From: Shewanella sp. Isolate13
Lineage (GTDB): Bacteria > Pseudomonadota > Gammaproteobacteria > Enterobacterales > Shewanellaceae
Length of the DNA stretch: 46,063 nucleotides
Assembly: GCF_022398325.1 (NCBI RefSeq)
Contig: NZ_JAKEVD010000026.1
Span: 23,025-69,087, forward strand
Direction: 5' to 3'
Shown: positions 26,561-35,444 of the stretch, in pieces
Numbering within the stretch: position 1 is the first letter of the stretch
Layout: each line of letters begins with the position of its first letter
Notes under the pieces: model-generated
Database searches by the model: none
What the model was told of the DNA's origin: nothing
What the model saw: only the letters and a program-made list of their open reading frames with translations
Made by a program: the position numbers and the translations under genes

Positions 26561-29500
26561 ATGAACTTTCGCACTTCGCATCTTGTCGGTTTATTTGCCA
26601 CAGGGTTAGTGGCTATTGCCGCCCCTTCGATTAATTCTGTTGTTGCTGAGCCATTAAAAATTACGGGTCCCGATGGTCAAGTAAAACTCAATGAGCTGAG
26701 CGTTCGTCAATATGGCCCGACAACGTCGTCAGATACATTCTGGAGTATCGCTCAAGCCGTAAAGCCAGATAATAGCGTTACTGTGTATCAAGTCATGGCT
26801 GCTCTGTATGACGCCAACCCCCATGCATTTTCAAGTAAGAATTATAATAGCTTAGAGCGCGGCATGATTTTATTGGTGCCGACGAAAGCTGTGATGCTGC
26901 AGACCTCTCAGGCCGATGCTAAAGCCCGTGCCGAGCGTAACGACCGTAACTGGTCTTCAGCTGTTGTCGCTAAGCCAAATAAGCCGAGTGTGACGACAAA
27001 AGCGGTGGCCGAAAAAGTTGAAAGCGCTAATGCGACCATCATCGCTAAACCACCAGTGGCCGCGAAACCTAATCCACTGATTGCAGAGTTATCAGCGGAG
27101 GTTGATGCACTAACCAAGCAACTCGAAGAGAGTCAGGCACAAAATCTAGAGTTAAAAGACGAGCTTGCCCGAGCAAGTGATGAAATTGTCGTGGGCTCAT
27201 CGGATACAGAGGCATTTCAGCAGGAAATTACCCAGCTTAAAGAAGAGAACGCCCTGCTAAAACAGGCGTTGCAAGACTCTAAATCTGAGAATGAAGCGCT
27301 AGATCAAGAGCTGCAACTTAAACAGCAGCAACTTGCGGCATTGAGTGCGCCAAAGCAGAAGCCAACGTCAGATCTGTGGCGAACCATAATGGATAACCCA
27401 CTGCTGTTGGTGGCAGGCGCCGTAATTCCAGCATTACTTGTCGTGGCTTTATTCTGGCTGTTTATCCGTCGTCGAAACGAAAACAGTGCTGCGGAGTCGC
27501 AAGATGAACAGCAACTGACAGCGGATAAAGATGCACTCGCTGCAGATAAAGCGATTGAGCCAGATGTAGCTAAAGCCGATGATGCCGATGATTTAGCTGT
27601 CCATCTCGATACCGATGATACCCATGATGAGGACAAATCATTACAAGATATCGCGACCGCGAGTGTGGTTCGTCAGGCTGAAGAGCAAGATGTCGTGGTC
27701 GAAGAGGCGCTAGATGAAGGCCAGTCGTTAGATGACTTGTGGGCCGAGGCCATGGGTGAGCAGGAACAAGGGGATGAGTTTAATGCTGGGGCGAAAACGG
27801 CAGAAGAAGACGATCTAGATTCGTTGCTGGCAGGGTTTGATGAGCCTGAAGATAAACCCGCTGAAGACGCTCTCGGCTCTTTACAGACTGGCTTTGATGA
27901 ACCGACCGATACAACAGCTACAGAAATCAGTGCCCAAGAAGACGATTTAGATGCGCTGCTAGCAGGCTTTGAGGAGCACGAAGCTCAGGATGAAGCTGCA
28001 CAAGAGCAGGCTATAAAGGTTGAAACTAGCACTCAAGATGATGACATCGATGCCTTGCTAGCTGGGTTTGACGAGCCCGCAACAGAGGACGTGTCTGCAC
28101 AAGAGCAGGCAACAGAGGTTGAAGCTAGCAGTCAAGATGATGACATCGATGCCTTGCTAGCTGGGTTTGACGAGCCCGCAACAGAGGACGTGTCTGCACA
28201 AGAGCAGGCAACAGAGGTTGAAACTAGCAGTCAAGATGATGACATCGATGCCTTGCTAGCTGGGTTTAATAAGCCCACTGCAGAGGACATGTCTGCACAG
28301 GAGCAGCTGGCTAGCACTGCAGGTGATGCTGAACCTTCAGCGGCTAGTGAAGATGATCTGGATGCATTATTGGCAGAGCTTGAGGGAGAAGATAAACCTC
28401 AAGATGACGCTAATGACCACAAAGATATCGATGCACTTTCAGATGAGATGGCCGCCGAGTTAGAGGCAGGCTTTGAAATCGCGGCCGAGCTTGAGTTAGA
28501 TAAGGATACCGATGCAGATAAGCCTGAGAGTGAGCTCGATAGCGAACTCGATGCGTTACTTGCCGACCTTGAAGCGCCAAGTGCCGAGCCTCAGACTCCA
28601 GTAGCAGTTGAGAGTGAGTCTGTCGCTGAGGCTGAAGCAGAGCTCACTTCGAAGTTAGAGTTAGAAACAGAGGCGAAACTTGAGTCACGTGAGGAGCCGA
28701 GTGTTGAGATAACGGAGCCTGCTCAGACAAAGACTCAAGAGAGTAATAGCCTAGATTTCGACTTAAGTGATTTTGATAGCGCGAGTCTTAAACCTAGTCA
28801 AGAGAGCAAGGTCAACGCCTCAGAAGAGCTACTCGACTTTACGCTGCCAGAGGAAGAGTTTGATTCAAAAGAGCCTGAGGTAAAAGTCGAAGAAACTCAA
28901 CTACCAAAGAGTGAGAAAGAGAGTGGTTTCTTTGATGACCTCAAGGGGAATAAGAAGGTTGAAGAAAACGCTATTGACTGGGAAAGCATCGTAAACCAGA
29001 AGGACGATGATACTGAAACTACACTGGATTTCAGTGTTGCAAATGATGCGTCCGCAGATCTTTCCGATGACGAGTTACTTAAAGGCTTAGCATCTGAGGG
29101 CAGTTCACAGGATATCGATCTTGCTCTGACCGATGATGAGACTTTTACCCTCGATGATCATAGTAAGCTGACAGTAGATGAAGCCCTAGCAGCGCTCGAT
29201 GCAGAAGAGGCGAGTGCAAATAGCGAAGGTAAGAGTGCGGTAGCGATGCACGACTTAACCACCTTCCAGAAAGATAATGGGTTTATCGATATCGACAGAC
29301 TCTTGAGCGAAGCCGATGAAGATAACGGTGAAACTGATCTTTATAAGGAGCTAGATGTCGATATGGGTGACTTAGACTCTTTAAAGGGGGATACCCCTAT
29401 GGTAGATGTCGATGATGAGGAAAACTCGGTCAACGCTAAGTTGGATTTGGCCCGCGCCTATATTGAGATCGATGATAGTGACAGTGCCCGGGCGCTGTTA

Positions 29501-29572
29501 AAAGAGGTTGAGCTTGATGGTAATGACCGTCAGCAGGCCGAGGCCGCAGGCTTACTCAAAGAGTTAGTTTAA
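26561..29572 (+). CDS. fimV: FimV/HubP-like polar hub protein
   Basis: 1003 residues from the ATG at 26561, with AAGG at good spacing. Order: signal peptide (1-30, ending SVVA); LysM-like peptidoglycan-binding domain (about 50-110, ERGMILLVPT); coiled coil (about 165-265); membrane helix (about 280-302, LLLVAGAVIPALLVVALFWLF); a long acidic cytoplasmic region with repeated DDxDALLAGFDEP motifs; and the C-terminal FimV domain (ARAYIEIDDSDSARALLKEV). Such proteins organise the cell pole (type IV pili, chemotaxis arrays, ParA-like proteins) in Pseudomonas, Vibrio and Shewanella. Three 99-bp repeats lie in the acidic part. The gene sits between asd and truA, as in Pseudomonas, flanked by terminators. 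Confidence 0.92.
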   Translation: MNFRTSHLVGLFATGLVAIAAPSINSVVAEPLKITGPDGQVKLNELSVRQYGPTTSSDTFWSIAQAVKPDNSVTVYQVMAALYDANPHAFSSKNYNSLERGMILLVPTKAVMLQTSQADAKARAERNDRNWSSAVVAKPNKPSVTTKAVAEKVESANATIIAKPPVAAKPNPLIAELSAEVDALTKQLEESQAQNLELKDELARASDEIVVGSSDTEAFQQEITQLKEENALLKQALQDSKSENEALDQELQLKQQQLAALSAPKQKPTSDLWRTIMDNPLLLVAGAVIPALLVVALFWLFIRRRNENSAAESQDEQQLTADKDALAADKAIEPDVAKADDADDLAVHLDTDDTHDEDKSLQDIATASVVRQAEEQDVVVEEALDEGQSLDDLWAEAMGEQEQGDEFNAGAKTAEEDDLDSLLAGFDEPEDKPAEDALGSLQTGFDEPTDTTATEISAQEDDLDALLAGFEEHEAQDEAAQEQAIKVETSTQDDDIDALLAGFDEPATEDVSAQEQATEVEASSQDDDIDALLAGFDEPATEDVSAQEQATEVETSSQDDDIDALLAGFNKPTAEDMSAQEQLASTAGDAEPSAASEDDLDALLAELEGEDKPQDDANDHKDIDALSDEMAAELEAGFEIAAELELDKDTDADKPESELDSELDALLADLEAPSAEPQTPVAVESESVAEAEAELTSKLELETEAKLESREEPSVEITEPAQTKTQESNSLDFDLSDFDSASLKPSQESKVNASEELLDFTLPEEEFDSKEPEVKVEETQLPKSEKESGFFDDLKGNKKVEENAIDWESIVNQKDDDTETTLDFSVANDASADLSDDELLKGLASEGSSQDIDLALTDDETFTLDDHSKLTVDEALAALDAEEASANSEGKSAVAMHDLTTFQKDNGFIDIDRLLSEADEDNGETDLYKELDVDMGDLDSLKGDTPMVDVDDEENSVNAKLDLARAYIEIDDSDSARALLKEVELDGNDRQQAEAAGLLKELV
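28019..28306 (+). repeat. 99-bp in-frame tandem repeat in fimV, about 2.9 copies
   Basis: Units start at 28019, 28118 and 28217, each encoding 33 residues around DDDIDALLAGFDEP and SAQEQATE. The first two are almost identical; the third diverges after its first half (FNKPTAEDM). More distant DDLDALLA-type motifs lie on both sides, so the array looks like a recent expansion of an older motif. Confidence 0.95.
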
Positions 29573-29580
29573 ATATAACA

Positions 29581-29615
29581 GTATAAAAACGGCGCCATAG
29601 GCGCCTTTTTTATAC
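29581..29615 (+). terminator. Intrinsic terminator after fimV
   Basis: GGCGCC, loop ATA, GGCGCC followed by six T. Flanking GTATAAAAA and TTTTTTATAC extend the stem. It lies eight bases after the fimV stop. Confidence 0.95.
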
Positions 29616-29737
29616 TTATCGTTTACCTTGAGTATGCTAGAATCGCCGGCTATTAAAAGATTTCGTTTATTCGATGTATTAGCCAAACAGTAACAGGCGC
29701 ATCGGGTAACTGTTTAACCGAGTGATTGAGGTGTGGA

Positions 29738-30523
29738 ATGCGAGTTGCGCTAGGTATAGAGTACGATGGTAGTCAATATTTCGGATGGCAACGTCAGGCG
29801 GAAGTTGACACAGTACAGGAGCGACTAGAAAAAGCGCTTTCAATCGTAGCGAATGAGCCTATTGCTGTTCAGTGTGCAGGTCGCACCGATGCCGGCGTTC
29901 ACGCGACAGGCCAAGTGGTTCATTTTGAAACAAATGCGATTCGAAAAGAGTCGGCATGGAGCCTAGGCGTCAATGTTAACCTACCGGACAATATTGCGGT
30001 GCGTTGGGTTAAAATCGTTGATGATGAGTTTCATGCCCGTTTTACCGCTACGGCGAGACATTACCGTTACATGATCTACAACCATCAGCTACGTCCAGGT
30101 ATTTTGCGTAGTGGTGTGAGTCACTACCCAGGGGATATTGACGAAGCGAAGATGCATCAAGCTGCGCAGTATTTGCTTGGAGAACAGGACTTTACCAGTT
30201 TTAGAGCCATTCAGTGTCAGTCTAATACGCCATTTCGCTGTGTGCATGAAGTCAACGTGACTCGTCAAGGCATGTATATCTGTGTCGATATTAAGGCTAA
30301 TGCCTTCTTGCACCATATGGTACGAAATATTGTCGGTTCATTATTAGAAGTCGGTTTAGGCAATCAGCCAGTCGAGTGGATTGAGCAGCTATTGGCACTT
30401 AAAGACAGAACTAAGGCCGCGGCAACGGCTAAACCCAATGGCTTGTACCTTGTGGATGTGACGTACCCAGAAAGTTATCAGCTGCCTAAGCTTTCGCTTG
30501 GCCCACTATTCATGCTGGACTAA
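29738..30523 (+). CDS. truA: tRNA pseudouridine synthase A
   Basis: 261 residues from the ATG at 29738, where GAGG is six bases upstream; an earlier TTG would add only four residues. TruA isomerises uridines 38-40 in the tRNA anticodon stem. The catalytic Asp is in [18 protein letters not shown] (Asp51), and the family motifs RHYRYMIYN and [19 protein letters not shown] are intact. In E. coli the order is pdxB-usg-truA-dedA-accD-folC; here dedA and accD are absent and a hairpin separates truA from folC. Confidence 0.96.
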   Translation: MRVALGIEYDGSQYFGWQRQAEVDTVQERLEKALSIVANEPIAVQCAGRTDAGVHATGQVVHFETNAIRKESAWSLGVNVNLPDNIAVRWVKIVDDEFHARFTATARHYRYMIYNHQLRPGILRSGVSHYPGDIDEAKMHQAAQYLLGEQDFTSFRAIQCQSNTPFRCVHEVNVTRQGMYICVDIKANAFLHHMVRNIVGSLLEVGLGNQPVEWIEQLLALKDRTKAAATAKPNGLYLVDVTYPESYQLPKLSLGPLFMLD

Positions 30524-30541
30524 TTTTCACAAGGCACCTAG

Positions 30542-30577
30542 CGACATGGCGAATTTAAGCTGAAATTAGCCATGTCG
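30542..30577. repeat. Stem-loop between truA and folC
   Basis: CGACATGGC (30542-30550) pairs perfectly with GCCATGTCG (30569-30577). After one mismatch the stem continues AATTT/AAATT around the loop AAGCTG. There is no T-run, so it is not a standard terminator; it could be a processing or regulatory stem. Confidence 0.65.
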
Positions 30578-30690
30578 ACCACTCAATATAAGCATAAGCC
30601 GCGCTTAATGTTTGTTACGGATGATAGCTTAATACAGATAATCGCTTAATTAGGGCATAGATCTTTCACGCTTTTAATGGATAAATTTTT

Positions 30691-31971
30691 GTGAATAACA
30701 AAGCAAGCTTAGTTGCACCCGAAAAGGGGGCAACATTGGATACTTGGTTAGGTTTCTTGTTGGCGATTCACCCAACTGAAATTGATATGGGGCTTGGACG
30801 AGTCTCACAAGTCGCGGAGCGCATGGGCTTAAACGACCTTGGCCAGACTAAGATCGTGACTGTAGGCGGCACCAATGGTAAAGGAACAACCTGTGCCATG
30901 CTCGAGGCCGCGTTGCAGTTATCAGGGAGAACGGTCGGCGTGTATAGCTCGCCGCACTTGCTTAAATATAACGAACGCGTGCGGATCAATGGCGTCGATG
31001 CGAGTGATGAGTCACTGGTTGCCGCTTTTGAGGCAATCGAAACTGCGCGCGCCGAGATCTCATTAACCTTCTTTGAATACGCAACCCTTGCAGGCTTATA
31101 CCTGTTTAAACAGGCAAAGCTGGATGTGGTGTTGCTTGAAGTCGGTCTTGGCGGCCGCTTAGATGCGACCAACTTAATCGATGCCAATATTGCGGTGGTG
31201 ACCTCTATCGATTTAGACCATCAAGACTACCTAGGCGATACCCGTGAGCTGGTCGGCGCGGAAAAGGCCGGGATCTTCAGAGCCAATAGACCTGCTATTG
31301 TAGGGGAGCCGGATTGCCCTAACTCGCTACTGGATGTGGCTAATCGAGTCGGCGCATCACTATACCGAGTCGATAGTGAGTTTAGTTATCGCTGTGGCGA
31401 TAAAGATTGGCACTATCATGGCCAGCGCTTTGAGTTAGATAACTTGCCGCTTCCCTATTTGCCTCAGCCTAATGCGGCCACTGTGATTGCGGTGTTAGAG
31501 CACCTTTGTCCAGAGATCTCTGCAGACATTATTGCCAAAGCGGTTGGAACCACACAGCTCGCGGGGCGTTTAGAGTGTCTTAACGACTCACCTCGTGTGA
31601 TTGTGGATGTGGCCCATAACCCTCATGCGGCGCGCTACCTGCAGTCTCGTTTAGCATCGATGCCAAAACGTCGCTTAGTTGCGCTTTGCGGCATGCTAAA
31701 AGATAAAGATGCTCGCTCGGTGCTGCAGACTTTATCTGCCGATGTGGACTTGTGGTTCTTATGCGATCTGTCTGTACCACGGGGCGCTACGGCGGCAGAA
31801 CTCGCAGCCTTGATGCCGTCAGGTGTTACGGCCTCGACATATGCCGAGATGAGCGCCGCCTGGGAGGCGATGAAATCGCAGTTACACCCAGAAGATGTGG
31901 TAATTGTATTTGGCTCATTTTACACTGTTGCAGGCTTTAAAGATTTGTTTAAGGGAGAGAATTTTGTCTAG
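30691..31971 (+). CDS. folC: Bifunctional dihydrofolate synthase / folylpolyglutamate synthase
   Basis: 426 residues. It adds glutamate to dihydropteroate and then to folates, using ATP. The Mur-ligase-like P-loop VTVGGTNGKGTTCAML lies near residue 55, followed by YSSPHLLKYNERVRING, EVGLGGRLDATN and DVAHNPHAARYL. The start is GTG at 30691; an ATG 14 bases upstream is in another frame and soon stops, and the next in-frame Met is inside the protein. Its 3' end overlaps dedD by 8 bp. Confidence 0.95.
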   Translation: MNNKASLVAPEKGATLDTWLGFLLAIHPTEIDMGLGRVSQVAERMGLNDLGQTKIVTVGGTNGKGTTCAMLEAALQLSGRTVGVYSSPHLLKYNERVRINGVDASDESLVAAFEAIETARAEISLTFFEYATLAGLYLFKQAKLDVVLLEVGLGGRLDATNLIDANIAVVTSIDLDHQDYLGDTRELVGAEKAGIFRANRPAIVGEPDCPNSLLDVANRVGASLYRVDSEFSYRCGDKDWHYHGQRFELDNLPLPYLPQPNAATVIAVLEHLCPEISADIIAKAVGTTQLAGRLECLNDSPRVIVDVAHNPHAARYLQSRLASMPKRRLVALCGMLKDKDARSVLQTLSADVDLWFLCDLSVPRGATAAELAALMPSGVTASTYAEMSAAWEAMKSQLHPEDVVIVFGSFYTVAGFKDLFKGENFV

Positions 31972-32617
31972 TCAATTCCAAAACCGTCTGGTTGGTGTCA
32001 TCGTCATTGTGGCATTAGGGGTGATCTTTTTACCCGATATATTGGATGGTAAAAAGCAGCGCGAAGAAGAGCAGTTTGCTGAGATTCCTCTTAGACCTGA
32101 AATCCAAACAAGTGAGCTGCCTGCGCAGGATATTGAAACGCTCGATCTTGGCACCGATGGTAATGCGTCCGCAGAGGGCACTGTGCCCGCTGATGGCTCT
32201 TTATCCGCTGGAGGCTCCAAATCTAAATCTGCTGATGACGAACGAGACAGTGACGACTCTTGGCACATAGCCCAAGAGAGCGGCCAGAGCCAAAAGTCGG
32301 AAGCTAAGGTGGCCAGCACGCCAGTCAATAAGCCTGCGACTGAAACCGTAAAGCCTACCGCTAAGCTTAAGGCTGCTTGGACAATTCAGTTGGGCAGCTT
32401 TAATAATGCGGCCAACGTCAGAGGGCTAGTTAAACGTCTTCGTGATAAAGGTTTTACCGCATACACCTTGCCGACCAAGCCAGTTGATGGTCAGTTGACT
32501 AAGGTGTTTGTCGGCCCAAATGTTTCTAAGGATAAGCTAAGCCGTATGCAAGCCGATATCGAGAAGTTGACCGAGCTTAAAGGACGAGTGGTTGCTTATA
32601 ATCCCGTTGAAAAATAA
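31964..32617 (+). CDS. dedD: SPOR-domain cell division protein DedD
   Basis: 217 residues from a TTG at 31964, overlapping the end of folC; GGAGAG lies a few bases upstream, and the protein then starts SSQFQNRLVGVIVIVALGVIFLPDIL, a single N-terminal membrane anchor as in E. coli DedD. A low-complexity periplasmic linker (about 40-140) leads to a C-terminal SPOR domain (WTIQLGSFNNAANVRGLVKRL onward), which binds denuded septal peptidoglycan. It acts with FtsN at the division site. The folC-dedD-cvpA-purF order is the same as in E. coli. Confidence 0.92.
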   Translation: MSSQFQNRLVGVIVIVALGVIFLPDILDGKKQREEEQFAEIPLRPEIQTSELPAQDIETLDLGTDGNASAEGTVPADGSLSAGGSKSKSADDERDSDDSWHIAQESGQSQKSEAKVASTPVNKPATETVKPTAKLKAAWTIQLGSFNNAANVRGLVKRLRDKGFTAYTLPTKPVDGQLTKVFVGPNVSKDKLSRMQADIEKLTELKGRVVAYNPVEK

Positions 32618-32646
32618 TAAATTGTGATTGTCTTTGTCCGAGAAAA

Positions 32647-32679
32647 AGTTATTTCGCCGCGAAAGCGTGAGAAATAACT
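32647..32679 (+). promoter_or_regulatory. Stem-loop with GAAA tetraloop upstream of cvpA
   Basis: AGTTATTTC (32647-32655) pairs with GAAATAACT (32671-32679); inside, CGC-GAAA-GCG forms a GNRA tetraloop hairpin across a small internal loop. It ends 53 bases before the cvpA ATG, with no T-run. I see no PurR-like palindrome here. The structure is seen; its role is unknown. Confidence 0.6.
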
Positions 32680-32732
32680 CTGTCTCTGTTAGAATCGCGC
32701 CGTCTTAAACCCTATGCTGGATAATTTCTTAA

Positions 32733-33221
32733 ATGGTTTGGATTGATTACGCCATAATTATCGTTATCGGACTATCAACTTTGATCAGTTTGGTTCGTGG
32801 TTTTGTAAAAGAAGCCATGTCTCTCGTGGTTTGGTTTGCTGCTTTTTTTATTGCTAGCCAGTTTTATCTTAAACTCGCTACGCACCTTACTCAGATGCAA
32901 GATGAAATGGTTCGCAACGGTGTGGCGATTGCCATCTTGTTCGTATCGACCCTTATTCTTGGCGCCCTGGTTAATTACTTAATAGGTCAATTGGTTTCTA
33001 AAACCGGATTGTCAGGTACCGATAGAGTGCTTGGCTTGTGTTTCGGTGCCCTTAGGGGCGCATTGATCGTTAGCGCGTTACTGTTTTTTATGGATGCTTT
33101 TACCGGAGCACCCAACACAGATTGGTGGCAGGACTCTACACTCGTGCCCGAATTTGGAGTTGTGATCCAGTGGTTCTTTGACTACTTGGAAAACACCTCA
33201 AGCTTTGTACCCAAAATATAA
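32733..33221 (+). CDS. cvpA: Colicin V production family membrane protein CvpA
   Basis: 162 residues with four membrane helices (starting DYAIIIVIGLSTLISLVRGF), the CvpA family layout, including the conserved RGFVKEAMSLVVWFAAFFIA and DRVLGLCFGALRG. In E. coli it is the first gene of the purF operon and is needed for colicin V export and envelope robustness; its biochemical role is unknown. It lies 100 bp upstream of purF on the same strand, and the pair is very probably one operon. Confidence 0.93.
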   Translation: MVWIDYAIIIVIGLSTLISLVRGFVKEAMSLVVWFAAFFIASQFYLKLATHLTQMQDEMVRNGVAIAILFVSTLILGALVNYLIGQLVSKTGLSGTDRVLGLCFGALRGALIVSALLFFMDAFTGAPNTDWWQDSTLVPEFGVVIQWFFDYLENTSSFVPKI

Positions 33222-33321
33222 AATGCACTAAAGCATTACTTGGTTTTAGGTAGGGATATTAAGTCTCACTTAAGGCGAAAATATTAAATAATAGAACATC
33301 TTACAATGAGGAAGCTTACCC

Positions 33322-34836
33322 ATGTGTGGTATTGTCGGAATAGTTGGCCAGTCATCGGTTAATCAAACCATTTATGATGCACTGACTGTGCTCCAGCATC
33401 GTGGACAGGATGCTGCTGGCATTGTGACCGTTGATGGCAGCGCGTTTAGACTGCGTAAAGCCAATGGTTTGGTGAAAGACGTTTTTGAGCCAAAACATAT
33501 GCAACGTTTGCAAGGTAATGCAGGTATAGGTCACGTGCGTTACCCTACAGCAGGAAGCTCTAGCGCTTCCGAAGCTCAACCGTTTTATGTCAACTCTCCT
33601 TTTGGTATCTCTTTAGCTCATAACGGAAACTTAACCAACACGGTTGAGTTACATGAGCGTCTAATCAAGCAACGTCGTCACGTTAACACCACCTCAGACT
33701 CTGAAGTGCTGCTTAACTTGCTCGCCGATGAACTGCAACAGACGACTTCTGATGATCTTAGTGCCGATGACGTGTTTAACGCGGTAGCAAAGGTTCACGA
33801 TATTACTCGTGGTGCTTATGCCGTTGCCGCGATGATTATCGGTCAAGGTCTCGTTGCGTTTAGAGATCCATTTGGTATTCGTCCGTTAGTGCTTGGTAAG
33901 CATGAAACGGAGTCTGGCACCGAGTATATGATCGCATCTGAAAGTGTCGCTCTCGATGCGGTTGGCTTTGAGTTTATGCGTGATGTTGCGCCGGGTGAAG
34001 CGGTTTATATTACCCTAGATGGTGAGCTTTATACTCGCCAATGCGCACATTCACCAAGTTACTCTCCTTGTATTTTTGAATTTGTCTATTTTGCACGCCC
34101 AGACTCAACCATCGACAACATCTCTGTTTATAGCAGCCGTGTGAACATGGGAACCATGCTGGGTGAGAAGATTAAGAGAGAGTGGGAGGATCATGATATC
34201 GATGTGGTTATTCCTATTCCTGAAACATCATGCGATATCGCCCTGGAAATCGCGCGTCATATGGACTTGCCATACCGCCAAGGCTTCGTAAAGAACCGTT
34301 ATATCGGTCGTACCTTTATCATGCCGGGTCAGCAAGAGCGTAAGAAGTCTGTACGTCGTAAGCTTAACGCGATTGGTGATGAGTTTAAGGGTAAGAACGT
34401 CTTATTGGTGGACGATTCAATCGTGCGTGGTACGACATCTGAGCAGATCATTGAGATGGCACGTGAAGCGGGAGCTAAGAAAGTATACTTCGCTTCTGCA
34501 GCACCAGAGATCCGCTTCCCGAACGTGTATGGCATCGATATGCCGACCACCAATGAGCTGATTGCTCACGGGCGAGATGTGGAAGAGATCACTAAGCTGA
34601 TCGGTGCCGATGGCATGATCTTCCAGTCACTTGAGGATCTTGTTGAAGCGGTACGTAAGGAAAACCCAGGGGTTAAGCGTTTTGAAACCTCAGTATTTGA
34701 CGGTAAATACGTCACCAATGATGTTGACCAAGCTTACTTAGATCATCTTACTCAGTTACGTAACGACGATGCTAAGGCGAACCGTAGTAAAGATATCGGT
34801 ACTAACTTAGAGATGCATAACGTTTGTCATCCATAA
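33322..34836 (+). CDS. purF: Amidophosphoribosyltransferase
   Basis: 504 residues (E. coli 505). It catalyses the first committed step of purine synthesis, PRPP plus glutamine to phosphoribosylamine. The N-terminal MCGIVGIVG gives the catalytic Cys of the class II glutaminase after Met removal. HRGQDAAGI and GHVRYPTAG are family motifs, and the PRPP-binding loop is [17 protein letters not shown] near residue 365. The ATG follows GAGGAA at good spacing. It ends at a strong terminator. Confidence 0.97.
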   Translation: MCGIVGIVGQSSVNQTIYDALTVLQHRGQDAAGIVTVDGSAFRLRKANGLVKDVFEPKHMQRLQGNAGIGHVRYPTAGSSSASEAQPFYVNSPFGISLAHNGNLTNTVELHERLIKQRRHVNTTSDSEVLLNLLADELQQTTSDDLSADDVFNAVAKVHDITRGAYAVAAMIIGQGLVAFRDPFGIRPLVLGKHETESGTEYMIASESVALDAVGFEFMRDVAPGEAVYITLDGELYTRQCAHSPSYSPCIFEFVYFARPDSTIDNISVYSSRVNMGTMLGEKIKREWEDHDIDVVIPIPETSCDIALEIARHMDLPYRQGFVKNRYIGRTFIMPGQQERKKSVRRKLNAIGDEFKGKNVLLVDDSIVRGTTSEQIIEMAREAGAKKVYFASAAPEIRFPNVYGIDMPTTNELIAHGRDVEEITKLIGADGMIFQSLEDLVEAVRKENPGVKRFETSVFDGKYVTNDVDQAYLDHLTQLRNDDAKANRSKDIGTNLEMHNVCHP

Positions 34837-34852
34837 GCCGCCAAAGTTAATT

Positions 34853-34882
34853 AAAAAAGCCGAGCGATTGCTCGGCTTTTTT
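34853..34882 (+). terminator. Intrinsic terminator after purF
   Basis: AAAAAAGCCGAGC, loop GATT, GCTCGGCTTTTTT: a 13-bp stem with a six-base T-run, 16 bp after the stop. Confidence 0.95.
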
Positions 34883-34975
34883 GTGTCTTGAATTCAACGC
34901 GCTATCAAGACTGTTGGAGAGGTTTGCTTGCGTTGACTCGCTTGCCAAGGAAATGTTTGTCTGCAATAGCCCATC

Positions 34976-35251
34976 TTATATAGCGGGGTAGAGATGGAGT
35001 GCCCAGACTGCCATCCAGCTTGCAAACAGCAACGTTGACGCGTTTTTACCAAAGCCGTGACCTAATTTTAACCCTATTAAAGTGCTAATGCAGGTGAGCG
35101 GGAGCAAAAGGCTCGTCAATATTAATGGTGCGGCACCAAAGGCAAAATAAATAAAAGGGGAGAGGATAAGTAGCCAAGAAGTTATTAGCAAAAAATGATA
35201 CAGCATGAGTTTGTCGAGTCTAACCCCTCGTGGGCTTAAGCTTGCTAGCAT
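34976..35251 (-). CDS. Small inner-membrane protein behind a Fur-type site
   Basis: 91 residues from the ATG at 35251, chosen for the strong AAGGGGAG six bases upstream; an in-frame ATG at 35281 has no ribosome-binding site. Three hydrophobic segments are visible (YHFLLITSWLLILSPFIYFAF; PLILTSLLLPLTCISTLIGL; ASTLLFASWMAVWALHLY), with a loop GLKLGHGFGKN. I do not recognise a domain. A perfect Fur-type palindrome lies 43 bp upstream, so expression in low iron is likely and a role in iron uptake or adaptation is a guess. It is convergent with purF. Confidence 0.75.
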   Translation of the reverse strand: MLASLSPRGVRLDKLMLYHFLLITSWLLILSPFIYFAFGAAPLILTSLLLPLTCISTLIGLKLGHGFGKNASTLLFASWMAVWALHLYPAI

Positions 35252-35293
35252 GGTTATCTCCCCTTGATTAATTTGAGCCATTAAAGCACTAGA

Positions 35294-35308
35294 TGAGAAT
35301 TATTCTCA
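35294..35308 (-). promoter_or_regulatory. Fur box upstream of the small membrane protein
   Basis: TGAGAAT-T-ATTCTCA is a perfect 7-1-7 palindrome of the Fur type, 43 bp upstream of the start at 35251. The topB start is 137 bp away and has its own promoter, so the membrane-protein gene is the likely target. Confidence 0.75.
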
Positions 35309-35379
35309 ATAAAATTTACACTCTTTGAATAAAAGCTAACCAGTTCCGCTGCAAATAGCTGTAGCGTTTCGCCTTTCGT

Positions 35380-35408
35380 TTGCACCCTTTGGCGCTTCAA
35401 GGTACAGT
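35380..35408 (+). promoter_or_regulatory. Sigma-70 promoter of topB
   Basis: TTGCAC (35380-35385), a 17-base spacer, then TACAGT (35403-35408). The LexA box starts at the next base and so would overlap the transcription start. Assignment rests on sequence match only. Confidence 0.55.
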
Positions 35409-35428
35409 TACTGTTAATTTATACAGTA
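35409..35428 (+). promoter_or_regulatory. LexA (SOS) box in the topB promoter
   Basis: The site has the form TACTGT-N8-ACAGTA, with AT-only inner bases, and matches the E. coli LexA consensus at 17 of 20 positions, including CTGT and ACAG. It lies directly after the putative -10 and 16 bp before the topB ATG, where a repressor would block initiation. Confidence 0.8.
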
Positions 35429-35444
35429 ATCCTAATTCTTGCTC

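Noticed and set aside
28019..28306. fimV repeats as an assembly error
   Set aside because: The copies differ at several positions and the third diverges, so they are real repeats, although the exact copy number should be confirmed with long reads.
30768..31187. 139-codon minus-strand ORF within folC
   Set aside because: It is antisense to a clearly conserved gene, with no ribosome-binding site or recognisable domain.
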